Below are positions 1 through 10,358 of a DNA stretch of 64,000 bases, piece by piece. Below the pieces are notes generated by a model that was given only the letters and a program-made list of their open reading frames with translations, was not told the DNA's origin and made no database searches. Positions within the stretch are counted from its first letter, which is position 1. Every line of letters begins with the position of its first letter. The position numbers and the translations under genes are program-made. Origin of the DNA: Marinobacter salexigens (GTDB lineage: Bacteria; Pseudomonadota; Gammaproteobacteria; Pseudomonadales; Oleiphilaceae); the NCBI RefSeq assembly GCF_002806945.1, contig NZ_NIHC01000001.1:1015340-1079339 (forward strand). The letters run 5' to 3'.

Positions 1-274
1 ACCTGAAGAGGTGAAGGAAGAACGTCTGGCCCGCTTCATGACGAAACAGGCGGAGATTTCAGCGGCCCGTTTGCAGGCGAAGATCGGCACCACCATTGAT
101 GTGCTGATTGATGAAGTGGATGAGGAGGGCGCGATTGGCCGTTCCAAAGCAGATGCACCGGAGATTGATGGGATGGTGTACTTGAACGACGTTACCGATC
201 TGCAGCCCGGACAGATCGTGAAGGTGCTCGTTGAACATGCCGACGAGCATGATCTGTGGGCAGTATTGGCGTGA
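1..274 (+). CDS. rimO: Ribosomal protein S12 methylthiotransferase RimO, C-terminal fragment
   Basis: This is the 3' end of a gene cut by the left edge; the frame is open from base 2. About 90 residues remain, covering the end of the radical-SAM domain and a complete TRAM RNA-binding domain. The stretch [12 protein letters not shown] followed by a short beta-rich tail is characteristic of RimO and MiaB, and fits RimO best. RimO adds a methylthio group to an aspartate of ribosomal protein S12 using iron-sulfur clusters; those catalytic parts lie outside the window. A hairpin terminator follows directly, so this looks like the last gene of its transcript. Confidence 0.85.
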   Translation, partial: PEEVKEERLARFMTKQAEISAARLQAKIGTTIDVLIDEVDEEGAIGRSKADAPEIDGMVYLNDVTDLQPGQIVKVLVEHADEHDLWAVLA

Positions 275-286
275 GCTGAATGTAAC

Positions 287-317
287 AAAAAGGCCCCGAC
301 ATGTTTGGGGCCTTTTT
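287..317. terminator. Bidirectional Rho-independent terminator between rimO and can
   Basis: An 11-bp stem, AAAAAGGCCCC paired with GGGGCCTTTTT around a 9-base loop, lies between two convergent genes. The A-tract on one side and T-tract on the other let it act in both directions. Confidence 0.85.
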
Positions 318-332
318 GATTGTCGTTAAGGA

Positions 333-995
333 CTAATCGCTGATTTTGGCGATGTAATCGGCGTAATATTGGTCGAAGCTCTTGAACTCCACGCTGTCGC
401 GACCACAGCAGCGAATACTCCCTGACTTGATGTCGTACACCCAGCCATGTACTTCAATTTTACCTGTAGCCAGTTTTGCAGCCACCACCGGGTGCGTGCG
501 CAGGTGCTGTACCTGTTGCTGAACGTTTTCCTCAATGGCTTCGTTCAGGTGCTTGCTGTCCAGACACGCTTCTGTGGAAATATTGTGACGTTCACGGACG
601 ATTTCCATGGCTGAGCGACAATGCCCCAGCCATTCCTTTACGTGCGGCAAGCCTTTCAGTGCGGGGATGTCCAGGGCACCTTTAATGGCGCCACAATCGG
701 TATGGCCGCAGACAATGATGTGGCGGACACCCAGAACCGCAACAGCGTATTCGATGGAAGCTGTCATGCTTCCGGTTTCATTACTGTGCGGGGGGATGAC
801 GTTACCGGCATTCCGACAAATGAATAGATCGCCGGGGTGGGAACCCGTGAGCATATTCGGGTCGATGCGGGAATCCGAACAGGTAACAAACAGTACGTCC
901 GGGTTCTGGCTGTTGGCCAGAGCACCAAACAGGTCTTTGTGCTCCGGGTAAACGTTTTCGTGGAAGTTCAGTACACCGCGAACAATGTGATCCAT
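333..995 (-). CDS. can: Beta-class carbonic anhydrase
   Basis: A 220-residue cytosolic enzyme that interconverts carbon dioxide and bicarbonate. The zinc ligands of the beta class are visible: Cys39 and Asp41 in CSDSR (Arg43 being the Asp partner), and His98 and Cys101 in GHTDCGA. Length is normal for the family. The gene ends 18 bases downstream of nothing else on its strand except pycB, which starts the same-strand run upstream: the order pycA-pycB-can on the minus strand suggests that the enzyme supplies bicarbonate to the biotin carboxylase. That metabolic link is inference from position; the enzyme class is well supported. Confidence 0.93.
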   Translation of the reverse strand: MDHIVRGVLNFHENVYPEHKDLFGALANSQNPDVLFVTCSDSRIDPNMLTGSHPGDLFICRNAGNVIPPHSNETGSMTASIEYAVAVLGVRHIIVCGHTDCGAIKGALDIPALKGLPHVKEWLGHCRSAMEIVRERHNISTEACLDSKHLNEAIEENVQQQVQHLRTHPVVAAKLATGKIEVHGWVYDIKSGSIRCCGRDSVEFKSFDQYYADYIAKISD

Positions 996-1013
996 GTTGT
1001 CTCCTTCTGCCGA

Positions 1014-2822
1014 TCAGGCAATTTCAATTAATACTTCACCCGGAGTAACCCGGTCGCCCTTGGTGACGTGAACCGCCTGAACGGTGCCATCAACACTGGA
1101 GTGAATTTCAGTTTCCATTTTCATGGCTTCGGTAATCAGAACTGCCTGGCCGGAGGTGACAGAATCCCCTTCTTTCACCATTACGTCCACTACGTTTCCC
1201 GGCATGGCGGTACTCACGTGGCCGGGATCTGTTGCGCGCTTGCGACCCTTGCCGCCCGCTTCTGCCACGTATTCGTTCAGAGGTTCAAACACCACTTCCT
1301 CGGGCATGCCATCCAGCGACAGGTACAGCTTTCGTTTACCTGGCCCGGTGGTGCCAACGCCGGTTACGGCGACCTCGTAGGTTTCGCCATGCAGATCAAT
1401 GCGGAACTCAGTGGCAACGCCTGCACCCAGCCTGTTTTGCCCGGTTTGCTCTGCCGGCAGTAATTCTTCCGGTTCAAGGGAGCCATCTTTGCGCTGTTGC
1501 AAAAACTCCCGGCCCAGATCCGGGAACATGGCGTATGTGAGCACATCTTCTTCGCAGCTGGCCAGACTACCAATGTCTTCTCGCAATTGGTTCAGTTCCG
1601 GATCGAGCAAGTCGGCAGGGCGGCCATCGTTCACGGCTTCGTTGCCGATGGCCTTTTTGCGAATCTCGGTATTTACTTCAGTGGGAGGGTGGCCATAGCC
1701 GCCCTGCAAGTAGCGTTTTACTTCGTTGGTGATGGTTTTATAGCGTTGCCCCGCCAGAACGTTATAAACCGCCTGAGTGCCAACAATTTGCGATGTGGGA
1801 GTTACCAGTGGCGGGTAACCAAGATCCTGCCGTACTCTCGGGATTTCATCGAATACCTCGTTGATTTTGTCGAGAGCATTCTGCTCCTTCAGTTGGTTGG
1901 CCAGGTTCGACATCATGCCGCCCGGCACCTGGTTGATTTGCACCGAGACATCTTCCCGGGTGAACTCGCTTTCGAATTGGTGATACTTCTTGCGGACTTC
2001 GTGAAAGTAATCGGCAATTTCCCCAAGTCGCTCCAGATTCAGGCCAGTGTCGTACTCTGTGCCTTTCAAAGCGGCGACTTGGGATTCTGTGGCAGGGTGG
2101 CTGGTGCCGTTGGCGAATGCCGAAATGGCGGTGTCAATCCGGTCGGCACCGGCTTCGATTGCTTTGAGCTGGCACATCGGGGCAAGCCCGGCGGTTGAGT
2201 GGCTGTGCACCACCAATGGCAGGTCTACTGCCGACTTGATCGCCTGAACCAGCTCAAACGTCGCGTAGGGGGTGAGCAACCCGGCCATATCCTTGATGGC
2301 GATTGAATCGGCGCCCATGGCTTTGAGTTCTTTCGCCTGTTTCACGAACAGCGCAGGCGTGTGCACCGGGCTGGTGGTGTAACAGATGGTCCCTTGGGCG
2401 TGCTTGCCGGCTTTCTTCACCGCTTTCATGGCGGTTTCCAGGTTGCGAAGATCGTTCAACGCATCAAACACCCGGAACACGTCAATGCCATTGTCTGCCG
2501 CTTTCTGCACAAAAGCCTCAACCACGTCATCGGCATAATGCCGGTATCCCAAAAGATTCTGGCCTCGCAGCAGCATTTGCAGGCGGGTGTTCGGTAAAGC
2601 CTTGCGCAGTTGTCGCAGGCGCTCCCATGGGTCTTCCTTCAGGAAACGCACGCAAGCATCAAAGGTGGCGCCGCCCCAGACTTCCAGAGACCAATAGCCA
2701 ACTTGATCCAGCTTGTCGCAGATTGGCAGCATGTCTTCTGTGCGCATGCGGGTAGCGATAAGGGATTGGTGCGCATCACGAAGGATCAGGTCAGTCACTT
2801 CAATCTTTTTTGCGTTGCTCAT
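1014..2822 (-). CDS. pycB: Pyruvate carboxylase subunit B (carboxyltransferase plus biotin carrier)
   Basis: 602 residues. The N-terminal two thirds is a carboxyltransferase TIM barrel of the pyruvate carboxylase/oxaloacetate decarboxylase-alpha type, recognised by RDAHQSL near residue 15 and the PGGMMSNL segment. The C-terminal ~80 residues form a biotinyl domain with EAMKMETEI, the biotinylated lysine being Lys568. It transfers carboxyl from carboxybiotin to pyruvate, giving oxaloacetate. The sequence alone resembles oxaloacetate decarboxylase alpha, but no membrane beta or gamma subunit lies nearby. The adjacent biotin carboxylase gene (17-base gap) and LysR regulator match the two-subunit pyruvate carboxylase locus known in Pseudomonas. 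Confidence 0.88.
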   Translation of the reverse strand: MSNAKKIEVTDLILRDAHQSLIATRMRTEDMLPICDKLDQVGYWSLEVWGGATFDACVRFLKEDPWERLRQLRKALPNTRLQMLLRGQNLLGYRHYADDVVEAFVQKAADNGIDVFRVFDALNDLRNLETAMKAVKKAGKHAQGTICYTTSPVHTPALFVKQAKELKAMGADSIAIKDMAGLLTPYATFELVQAIKSAVDLPLVVHSHSTAGLAPMCQLKAIEAGADRIDTAISAFANGTSHPATESQVAALKGTEYDTGLNLERLGEIADYFHEVRKKYHQFESEFTREDVSVQINQVPGGMMSNLANQLKEQNALDKINEVFDEIPRVRQDLGYPPLVTPTSQIVGTQAVYNVLAGQRYKTITNEVKRYLQGGYGHPPTEVNTEIRKKAIGNEAVNDGRPADLLDPELNQLREDIGSLASCEEDVLTYAMFPDLGREFLQQRKDGSLEPEELLPAEQTGQNRLGAGVATEFRIDLHGETYEVAVTGVGTTGPGKRKLYLSLDGMPEEVVFEPLNEYVAEAGGKGRKRATDPGHVSTAMPGNVVDVMVKEGDSVTSGQAVLITEAMKMETEIHSSVDGTVQAVHVTKGDRVTPGEVLIEIA

Positions 2823-2839
2823 CTTCGGTCTCCTGTGGA

Positions 2840-4255
2840 TTACCAGCCAGCATGGGCTGCGATGGTGGCGGCAATCGCCAATGCCACGGCACTGGGGTGG
2901 CGTTTCTTGGAGTAGTTCAACAATTCCGGATGGCTGGGTACGAAGCTGGTATCGAACTGGCCATTACGGAAATCCGGGTGGTCCAGAATCTGCTGGTAAT
3001 AATTGGCAGTGGTTTTGATGCCATGCAGGCGCATGTCGTCGAGTGCGCGCTTGCCCCGTGCGATAACCTCGTCCCAGGTCAGTGCCCACACAACCAGCTT
3101 CAGGCACATGGAGTCGTAGTAAGGCGGAATTTCGTAGCCGGTATAAATGGCCGTATCCACCCGCACACCCGGGCCACCAGGCGCGTAGTAGTGGGTGATA
3201 CGGCCAAAGCTGGGCAGAAAGTCGTTCTTCGGGTCCTCGGCGTTAATGCGAAACTGCAGCGCATAGCCCCGAAACTGAATGTCTTCCTGTCGATAACTCA
3301 GAGGTAAACCTGCGGCAATGCGCAGTTGCTCTCGCACAATGTCCACGCCGGTAATGGCTTCTGTAATCGTGTGCTCCACTTGCACCCGGGTGTTCATCTC
3401 CATGAAGTAGACTTCGTTACCCGTGAGCAGGAACTCCACCGTGCCCGCGTTTTCGTAGCTCACAGCTTTCGCGGCACGCACTGCGAGATCACCGATGTAG
3501 TGGCGCTGTTCCGGTGTCAACTGCGGGCTCGGAGCAATCTCGATCAGTTTCTGATTGCGACGTTGTATGGAGCAATCCCGCTCAAACAGGTGAATCGCAC
3601 CGCCCTGGCGGTCTGCCAGTACCTGCACTTCAATGTGGCGCGGATTCACAATGCACTTTTCCATGAACACTTCGGCCGAGCCAAACGCCTTGGTGGCCTC
3701 TGAAATCACGCGTGGATACTGTGTTCCCAGCTCTTGCGGTGAATCGCACCGACGGATACCGCGGCCACCACCGCCGGAAGTGGCTTTCAACATCACCGGG
3801 TAGCCGATGTCGTTGGCCAGTTCCAGAGCTTCTTCAAGGCTGCCCAGATTGCCTTTCGAGCCCGGAGTAATGGGAATGCCGGCCGCCCGCATGCTATCGC
3901 GAGCCTGGGTTTTGTCGCCCATGCCGTGGATGACACTGGATTTCGGACCGATAAACGCCACACTTTTTTGCTCGCATAGATGGGCAAAGTGAGCGTTTTC
4001 TGACAGAAAGCCGTAGCCGGGATGAATAGCATCGCAGCCGGTTTCAACCGCCAGGTTTACGATACGTGCCGGGTCCAGATAGCCCGCCAATGGGTCATCG
4101 CCAAGAGAATAGGACTCATCGGCTCGCTTCACATGCAGTCCGTACCGATCCGGTTCGGTGTAAATCGCCACCGACCGAATCCCCATCTCTGCACAGGCCC
4201 GAACGATGCGGACGGCTATCTCACCGCGATTGGCGATTAACACTTTCTTCAGCAT
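2840..4255 (-). CDS. pycA: Pyruvate carboxylase subunit A (biotin carboxylase)
   Basis: 471 residues with the biotin carboxylase N-domain at the start (KKVLIANRGEIAVR), a glycine-rich ATP-grasp loop (KATSGGGGRGIR) and the FMEMNTRVQVEH motif of the active site. It carboxylates the biotin of PycB using ATP and bicarbonate. The frame is open for 33 more codons upstream, but the start is placed at 4255 because AGGAG lies seven bases before it and the family starts at this residue. First gene of pycA-pycB-can, transcribed away from the LysR gene across a 135-base divergent promoter region. Confidence 0.9.
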   Translation of the reverse strand: MLKKVLIANRGEIAVRIVRACAEMGIRSVAIYTEPDRYGLHVKRADESYSLGDDPLAGYLDPARIVNLAVETGCDAIHPGYGFLSENAHFAHLCEQKSVAFIGPKSSVIHGMGDKTQARDSMRAAGIPITPGSKGNLGSLEEALELANDIGYPVMLKATSGGGGRGIRRCDSPQELGTQYPRVISEATKAFGSAEVFMEKCIVNPRHIEVQVLADRQGGAIHLFERDCSIQRRNQKLIEIAPSPQLTPEQRHYIGDLAVRAAKAVSYENAGTVEFLLTGNEVYFMEMNTRVQVEHTITEAITGVDIVREQLRIAAGLPLSYRQEDIQFRGYALQFRINAEDPKNDFLPSFGRITHYYAPGGPGVRVDTAIYTGYEIPPYYDSMCLKLVVWALTWDEVIARGKRALDDMRLHGIKTTANYYQQILDHPDFRNGQFDTSFVPSHPELLNYSKKRHPSAVALAIAATIAAHAGW

Positions 4256-4352
4256 GGGAAGCTCCTCATCGCTTCGTTCCGAATGAAGGTGGGAAAAGAA
4301 TAACGGGGATGATTGATCAGTAAAAATTGATATAATTTGGGTTAGATATAAC

Positions 4353-4375
4353 AAATAACTTATAGGTAGTTATTT
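4353..4375. promoter_or_regulatory. Candidate LysR-type operator between pycA and pycR
   Basis: An 8-bp inverted repeat, AAATAACT and AGTTATTT separated by 7 bases, sits 15 bases before the start codon of the LysR gene in the AT-rich divergent intergenic region. The layout suits autoregulation by a LysR protein with control of pycA in the other direction. The operator role is inferred from symmetry and position only. Confidence 0.5.
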
Positions 4376-4390
4376 TGAGAGGGGAAGCTT

Positions 4391-5338
4391 ATGCCGCTCA
4401 GCATCCAGAAACTGGCGAACAGACTGACCTTTCGACAACTGCAGGTATTCAAAGCTGTCTACGACCTGAAAAGTTACAGCAAAGCCGGCAACTTACTAGG
4501 CCTGACCCAGCCAGCCGTCAGCAGCCAGGTGCGACATCTGGAACAGGCACTGGGAATGCCCATGTTCGAATACGTAGGGCGCAAGCTTTACTGCACAGCC
4601 GCCGGGGAAGAAATGGCCGCTTGCGTACGCTCCGTGTTTGGGGAACTGGCAGACATGCAAAACCGCCTGGCGGCTCTGGAAGGCAGAGTGGCAGGCGATT
4701 TGCGATTGGTGGCAGTAAGCACCGCACAATACGTAGTGCCGTATTTGTTGGGCTCATTCCTAGAGCTGAACCCCCAGGTCAACATCTCCGTAGCCGTAGT
4801 AAACCGCGCAACCGCCTTGGAACGCCTGAACGAAAACAGCGACGACCTGATCATCATGGGCATGGTGCCCCAGGGCCGGCCGTTAACCTCGCTGCCATTC
4901 CTGGACAACGAACTCATCCCCGTAGCCGCAGCCGGCCACCCATTACTTGAGCAGGAAACCGTCACAGCAGAAGAATTCCTGAACAACAAACTCCTCACCA
5001 GAGAACCCGGCTCCGGCAGCCGCTTGGCACTGGAAGTCTACTGTCAGCAACACCAACTGAAAATCGATCCGATAATGGAATTAGGCTCTAACGATGCGGT
5101 TAAACATGCGGTATTGGCGGGATTAGGTGTCGCGGTTGTGCCCAAACTGAGTGTGCTGTCAGAGCTGGCGCTGGGCACCCTGGCGGCTCTCGAAATCCCT
5201 GGTTTCCCACTGCGCAGAAGCTGGTGCGTGGTCTACCCGCAGAGGCGCCACCCAACGCCTGTTATGAAGGCGTTTGTTGACTACGTTCAGCAGAATATTG
5301 CGCAATTTGAGTTGTTGTTTCGGCGGTTGGCTGCATAG
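4391..5338 (+). CDS. pycR: LysR-family transcriptional regulator (PycR-like)
   Basis: 315 residues. The N-terminal winged helix-turn-helix spans about residues 10-75 (LTFRQLQVFKAVYDLKSYSK, then QPAVSSQVRHLE). The rest is a two-lobed effector-binding domain of the CbbR/CysB type. It is divergent from pycA, the same arrangement as PycR with pycAB in Pseudomonas, so control of pyruvate carboxylase expression is the likely role; the inducer cannot be told from sequence. A symmetric operator candidate lies just upstream. The downstream gap to the convergent gatB holds only a large palindrome. Confidence 0.82.
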   Translation: MPLSIQKLANRLTFRQLQVFKAVYDLKSYSKAGNLLGLTQPAVSSQVRHLEQALGMPMFEYVGRKLYCTAAGEEMAACVRSVFGELADMQNRLAALEGRVAGDLRLVAVSTAQYVVPYLLGSFLELNPQVNISVAVVNRATALERLNENSDDLIIMGMVPQGRPLTSLPFLDNELIPVAAAGHPLLEQETVTAEEFLNNKLLTREPGSGSRLALEVYCQQHQLKIDPIMELGSNDAVKHAVLAGLGVAVVPKLSVLSELALGTLAALEIPGFPLRRSWCVVYPQRRHPTPVMKAFVDYVQQNIAQFELLFRRLAA

Positions 5339-5400
5339 CGCTGGCGCGGGCTTTGACTATTTGTTCGGTTTTTTTGTGCGAGGTTGTATCAGAGTTGGAA

Positions 5401-5590
5401 TGGCGGGATTGGTAGTCCTCCCCAAAAATCTCGGAGGCCAGGGACGGCCGGAGAGAAGCGCACATGGGTGAGGCAAGCGTTTATGAAGCGAAGCTTCATG
5501 CACAGCCGAACGACAGCAATCTGTGATTGCTGGCCGGACCCGCTTGCGGGTGCTCGTAGCGGTTTTTGGGGAGGACTACCAATCCCGCCA
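5401..5590. repeat. Large covarying palindrome, copy 1 (with internal insertion)
   Basis: A perfect 28-bp inverted repeat (5401-5428 against 5563-5590) closes a loop with the family core: first a GGCCAGGGACGGCC hairpin, then AAGCGCACATGG and GTGCTCGTAGCGG. In other copies those last two halves are joined by two bases or fewer. Here about 80 extra bases lie between them, themselves carrying small hairpins (GAAGCGAAGCTTC; ACCCGCTTGCGGGT). It fills most of the 323-base gap between the convergent pycR and gatB. Two open frames across it have no coding character. Nothing else was seen in the gap. Confidence 0.85.
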
Positions 5591-5661
5591 GTCCCGAAAC
5601 CCAGCAGGCTAGGGCCTAAAGCAGAGGCCTCCACCGAAGCCTCGCCCTAAGCCCAACTCAA

Positions 5662-7113
5662 TCAACCACCAAGCTTCCGAGCAAGAATCTCATTGAATAG
5701 CTTAGGGTTACCCTGACCTTTGGAAGCCTTCATCAAAGGCCCCATAAAGCCACCAAGCATCTTCTTGCGCTTCTTGGGATCTTCCTCGCCTTGATACTGA
5801 GCAACCTGATCGGGCATGCCAGCCAGAACCTCATCAACCATCGCCTCCAGAGCGCCAGTATCCGAAACCTGCTTCAGCCCCTGAGCTTCAATAACCGCAT
5901 CGGCATTGTCTCCATCACCATTCCAGAGAGCTTCGAACACCTTCTTGGCGCCGGATGAAGACACAGTATTGTCGGCAATGCGTGCAACCAACTGGCCAAG
6001 CTGAGTGCCAGTGATAGGGGCTTGAGCTACAGTTTTGTCCTCAGCGTTCAAGCGGGCAGAAAGCTCACCCAGTACCCAGTTGGCCGCCAATTTTGCGTCT
6101 TTGCCGTGGCTGGCGGTTTCTTCAAAAAATGCCGCCATAGAGGCATCGTCGCTGAGCAAGCGGGCATCATAATCATTCAGCCCATATTGCTCCTTGAATC
6201 GTGCCTTGCGCTCATCCGGCAACTCCGGCAACAAATCTCTGGCACTCTGGATAAACTCATCGTCGATCACCACAGGCAGCAAGTCCGGGCAAGGGAAGTA
6301 GCGGTAATCGTTGGCCTCTTCCTTGCTGCGCATGGAGCGTGATTCGTCCCGCTCACCGTTATACAGCCGCGTTTCCTGAATAATGCGGCCGCCATCTTCC
6401 AGAATATCCATCTGCCGCTCTACTTCGTGGGCGATGGCCTGCTCCATAAAGCGGAACGAGTTCAGGTTCTTGGTTTCCGTGCGAGTACCCAACTCATCCG
6501 AACCTTTCGGCTTGAGTGAAATGTTCACATCAAAACGCAAAGACCCCTGGCTCATATCGCCATCACAAATACCGAGTGAAGACACCAGGCCATGCAGCTT
6601 TTTGGCAAAGGCCACAGCCTCTTCCGCACTGTTCATATCCGGCTCAGTCACCACTTCAATCAGCGGTGTGCCAGCACGGTTCAGGTCGATACCCGTCATA
6701 CCATGAAAGTCTTCGTGCAGGGATTTGCCGGCATCTTCTTCCAGATGCGCATGGTGAATCCGTACACGCTTGGTGCTGCCATCGGCCAGATCAATATCCA
6801 CAAAGCCCGGGCCAACAATCGGGTGGTCCAGCTGTGTGGTCTGATAGCCCTTAGGCAAATCCGGGTAAAAATAGTTTTTACGGTCAAACACCGAGCGCCG
6901 ACCGATTTCGGCATTTACCGCCAAGCCAAACATCACCGCATAGCGGAACGCCTGCTCATTTGGAACAGGCAATGTGCCCGGCATGGCCAGATCAACGGCG
7001 CTGGCCTGGGTGTTGGGCTCGGCACCAAACGCGGTGCTGGAGCCTGAAAAAATCTTGGTTTTGGTGGCAAGCTGAACGTGAATTTCCAGCCCGATCACAA
7101 TATCCCACTGCAT
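5662..7113 (-). CDS. gatB: Aspartyl/glutamyl-tRNA amidotransferase subunit B
   Basis: 483 residues, normal for GatB. Starts [14 protein letters not shown], with PNTQ and the zinc/kinase-like core typical of the family and a C-terminal YqeY-like tail ([13 protein letters not shown]). In the GatCAB complex, GatB phosphorylates Glu on mischarged Glu-tRNA(Gln), or Asp on Asp-tRNA(Asn), before amidation. Last gene of gatC-gatA-gatB; 21 bases separate it from gatA. Confidence 0.95.
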   Translation of the reverse strand: MQWDIVIGLEIHVQLATKTKIFSGSSTAFGAEPNTQASAVDLAMPGTLPVPNEQAFRYAVMFGLAVNAEIGRRSVFDRKNYFYPDLPKGYQTTQLDHPIVGPGFVDIDLADGSTKRVRIHHAHLEEDAGKSLHEDFHGMTGIDLNRAGTPLIEVVTEPDMNSAEEAVAFAKKLHGLVSSLGICDGDMSQGSLRFDVNISLKPKGSDELGTRTETKNLNSFRFMEQAIAHEVERQMDILEDGGRIIQETRLYNGERDESRSMRSKEEANDYRYFPCPDLLPVVIDDEFIQSARDLLPELPDERKARFKEQYGLNDYDARLLSDDASMAAFFEETASHGKDAKLAANWVLGELSARLNAEDKTVAQAPITGTQLGQLVARIADNTVSSSGAKKVFEALWNGDGDNADAVIEAQGLKQVSDTGALEAMVDEVLAGMPDQVAQYQGEEDPKKRKKMLGGFMGPLMKASKGQGNPKLFNEILARKLGG

Positions 7114-7134
7114 AGTCGTTCTCCTGATTCGGGC

Positions 7135-8592
7135 TTACTGGGGAAGCTTCTGGTGCCAGTCAGTAACTTGCTGGAACTGATGGGCTGCATTCAGTAGGCG
7201 AGCCTCATCAAAGTAGTTCCCGATAATCTGCAAGCCTACCGGCAGGCCATCAACAAAACCTGCAGGCACAGACATGGCCGGCACGCCGGCAAGGTTCACT
7301 GCGATGGTGAAAATATCTTCCAGATACATGGTCACTGGATCGCTGGTGTTCGCGCCTTGCACAAACGCAGGTGAGGGCGATACAGGGCTCATCAGTACAT
7401 CCACTTCTTTGAAGGCATTGATGAAGTCCTGTTGGATCAGGCGACGAACCTTCTGGGCTTTCAGATAATAGGCATCAAAGTAGCCGGCCGAAAGCGCATA
7501 GGTGCCAACCAGAATCCGGCGTTTCACCTCATCCCCAAAGCCTTCACCCCGGGTGCGCGTGTACAGGTCGTGCAGGTCTTGCGGATTCTCACAGCGATAG
7601 CCGTAGCGCACACCATCAAAGCGGGACAGGTTGGCCGAGGCTTCTGCGGGTGCAATCACGTAATACGCGGCAATGGCCAGCTTGGCGTGGGGCAGCGACA
7701 CTTCTTTCACTGTCGCGCCCAGCTTTTCGTATTCCTTCACTGCGTTGCGAACCTGCTGCTCCATGGCGGGGCTCAGCTGGTCAGAGAAGTATTCTTTCGG
7801 AAGGCCGACGCGCAATCCCTTTAAAGGCTCGTTAAGCGTGGCAGTGTAATCCGGCACTGCGCGATCAACCGATGTTGAATCCTTTGGGTCAAAGCCAGCC
7901 ATGACATTCAGCATCAAAGCGTTGTCTTCCGCCGTGCGCGCCATGGTGCCGCCCTGGTCCAGGCTGGAGGCGAAGGCAATTATGCCGTAGCGAGACACGC
8001 GCCCATAAGTCGGCTTCAAGCCAGTAATGCCACAAAAGGCGGCTGGCAGGCGAATCGAACCGCCTGTGTCGGTTGCGGTTGCTGCAGGCACTAAGCGGGC
8101 AGCGATGGCTGCAGCGGAACCCCCGGAAGAGCCCCCGGGTACGCGCTTGTCACCGCTGCTCAAACCCCAGGGATTTGTTACCGCGCCAAAAAAACTGGTT
8201 TCATTGGAGGAGCCCATAGCGAACTCATCCATATTGGTTTTGCCCAGGCTAACAGCACCCGCATCGCGGAAGTTCGCAGTGACCGTGGCATCATAGGGCG
8301 GTACAAAATCGGCCAGCATTTTGGAACCAGCCGTGGTCGCCACACCCTTGGTGCAGAAAAGGTCCTTGTGGGCGAAAGGTACGCCTGTCCAGGCAGTGGC
8401 GTTACCAGCAGCGCGCTGCTCGTCTGCGGCTTTGGCATCAGCCATAGCCTGGTCTTCGGTAACAGTGATAAAACTGTTGTATTGCTGATCTTCAGCTTTA
8501 ACGCGATCGAGGAACTCGCGGGTCAGTTCCACGCTTGAAATCTTGCCGCTTTCCAAATCACGGGAAAGCTCTGCTACGGATTTGTTATGCAT
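7135..8592 (-). CDS. gatA: Aspartyl/glutamyl-tRNA amidotransferase subunit A
   Basis: 485 residues of the amidase-signature family. The Ser-cisSer-Lys triad region is visible as the AHKDLF segment and [10 protein letters not shown]. GatA releases ammonia from glutamine and passes it to GatB. The frame extends to a TTG at 8640 overlapping gatC, but the ATG at 8592 has an AGGAT ribosome site and starts at the residue where GatA proteins usually begin (MHNKSVAEL), so it is preferred. Confidence 0.95.
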   Translation of the reverse strand: MHNKSVAELSRDLESGKISSVELTREFLDRVKAEDQQYNSFITVTEDQAMADAKAADEQRAAGNATAWTGVPFAHKDLFCTKGVATTAGSKMLADFVPPYDATVTANFRDAGAVSLGKTNMDEFAMGSSNETSFFGAVTNPWGLSSGDKRVPGGSSGGSAAAIAARLVPAATATDTGGSIRLPAAFCGITGLKPTYGRVSRYGIIAFASSLDQGGTMARTAEDNALMLNVMAGFDPKDSTSVDRAVPDYTATLNEPLKGLRVGLPKEYFSDQLSPAMEQQVRNAVKEYEKLGATVKEVSLPHAKLAIAAYYVIAPAEASANLSRFDGVRYGYRCENPQDLHDLYTRTRGEGFGDEVKRRILVGTYALSAGYFDAYYLKAQKVRRLIQQDFINAFKEVDVLMSPVSPSPAFVQGANTSDPVTMYLEDIFTIAVNLAGVPAMSVPAGFVDGLPVGLQIIGNYFDEARLLNAAHQFQQVTDWHQKLPQ

Positions 8593-8632
8593 GTTCAATC
8601 CTGATGATGGGCAGATAGTGGGATTCGTCAGA

Positions 8633-8920
8633 TCACTCAATAACCCGAGGTACGAGATAAAGGCCGTCTTCGGTCGCTGGCGCTATGGCCTGGAAAGCCT
8701 CCCGTTGATTGCTCTCGGTTACTTCGTCTGCACGCAAACGCTGAACAGCGTCCAGAGGGTGGGATAAGGGCTCTATATCTGCCGTGTCGGCCGCACTGAG
8801 TTCGTCCACAAGATTCAGGATGTTACCCAGATCGCTTTCCAGCGCCGAAATCTGCGCTTCGTCCACGCGGATGCGGGCAAGAACAGCGACTTTTTCTATG
8901 TCTTCTCGGGAAATGGACAC
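8633..8920 (-). CDS. gatC: Aspartyl/glutamyl-tRNA amidotransferase subunit C
   Basis: 95 residues, the standard length of GatC. It starts with [15 protein letters not shown] and contains the [14 protein letters not shown] and PLSHPLD segments. GatC wraps around and stabilises the GatA-GatB interface. First gene of the gatCAB operon. The 371-base region upstream, shared with the divergent mreB, contains a large palindrome and must hold both promoters, although none stands out clearly. Confidence 0.93.
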   Translation of the reverse strand: MSISREDIEKVAVLARIRVDEAQISALESDLGNILNLVDELSAADTADIEPLSHPLDAVQRLRADEVTESNQREAFQAIAPATEDGLYLVPRVIE

Positions 8921-8995
8921 AAATTGCCTCCCAGATAAATGAAATGTCGGTAATAAAGGACACGCTCTGTAAAAGAGTGTTGCACCGAGTTATGG

Positions 8996-9103
8996 GGCCA
9001 CTCGGGGAACGCTTTTCAAAACTGTAGAGGGCCATGGATGGCCCGAAACAAGCGCACAGGGAAGTGCTTGTAGCGTGTTTTGAAAAGCGTTCCCCGAATG
9101 GCC
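8996..9103. repeat. Large covarying palindrome, copy 2
   Basis: 27-bp arms (8996-9022 against 9077-9103) with one mismatch enclose the core: GGCCATGGATGGCC hairpin, then AAGCGCACAGGGAAGTGCTTGTAGCG. It lies between the divergent gatC and mreB, so it is not a terminator for either neighbour. The rest of this 371-base gap shows nothing I can support. Confidence 0.85.
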
Positions 9104-9192
9104 TTGCACCCAGACTAAAAATTCGAGGGCATATGTTAACAGATTCCAACCCATGCGGCAGAGGCCAAAGTATGGCTAATATGCGAGAATAA

Positions 9193-10335
<1,143 letters not shown>

Positions 10336-10341
10336 TCCTTT

Positions 10342-10358
10342 GGGGAGGGATCGACATT
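10342..10358 (+). promoter_or_regulatory. Strong ribosome-binding site followed by an ATT start codon (mreC)
   Basis: GGGGAGGGA at 10342-10350 is followed after five bases by ATT at 10356-10358. No ATG, GTG or TTG is available in the mreC frame before 10401, and that TTG has no ribosome site and lies inside the membrane helix. The Shine-Dalgarno strength and spacing decide the start in favour of ATT. Confidence 0.65.

Noticed and set aside
1497..2198. 233-residue plus-strand frame inside pycB
   Set aside because: Shadow of a strongly supported gene on the other strand.
1014..2822. Oxaloacetate decarboxylase alpha subunit as the product
   Set aside because: No OadB or OadG genes; the adjacent biotin carboxylase and LysR gene fit two-subunit pyruvate carboxylase.
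5384..5650. Open frames across the palindrome between pycR and gatB (both strands)
   Set aside because: They arise from the palindrome itself, have mirror-image translations on both strands and no ribosome site.
8980..9110. TTGCACC direct repeats flanking palindrome copy 2 as a target-site duplication
   Set aside because: One copy is nine bases away from the arm and the other adjoins it; no equivalent flanks other copies.
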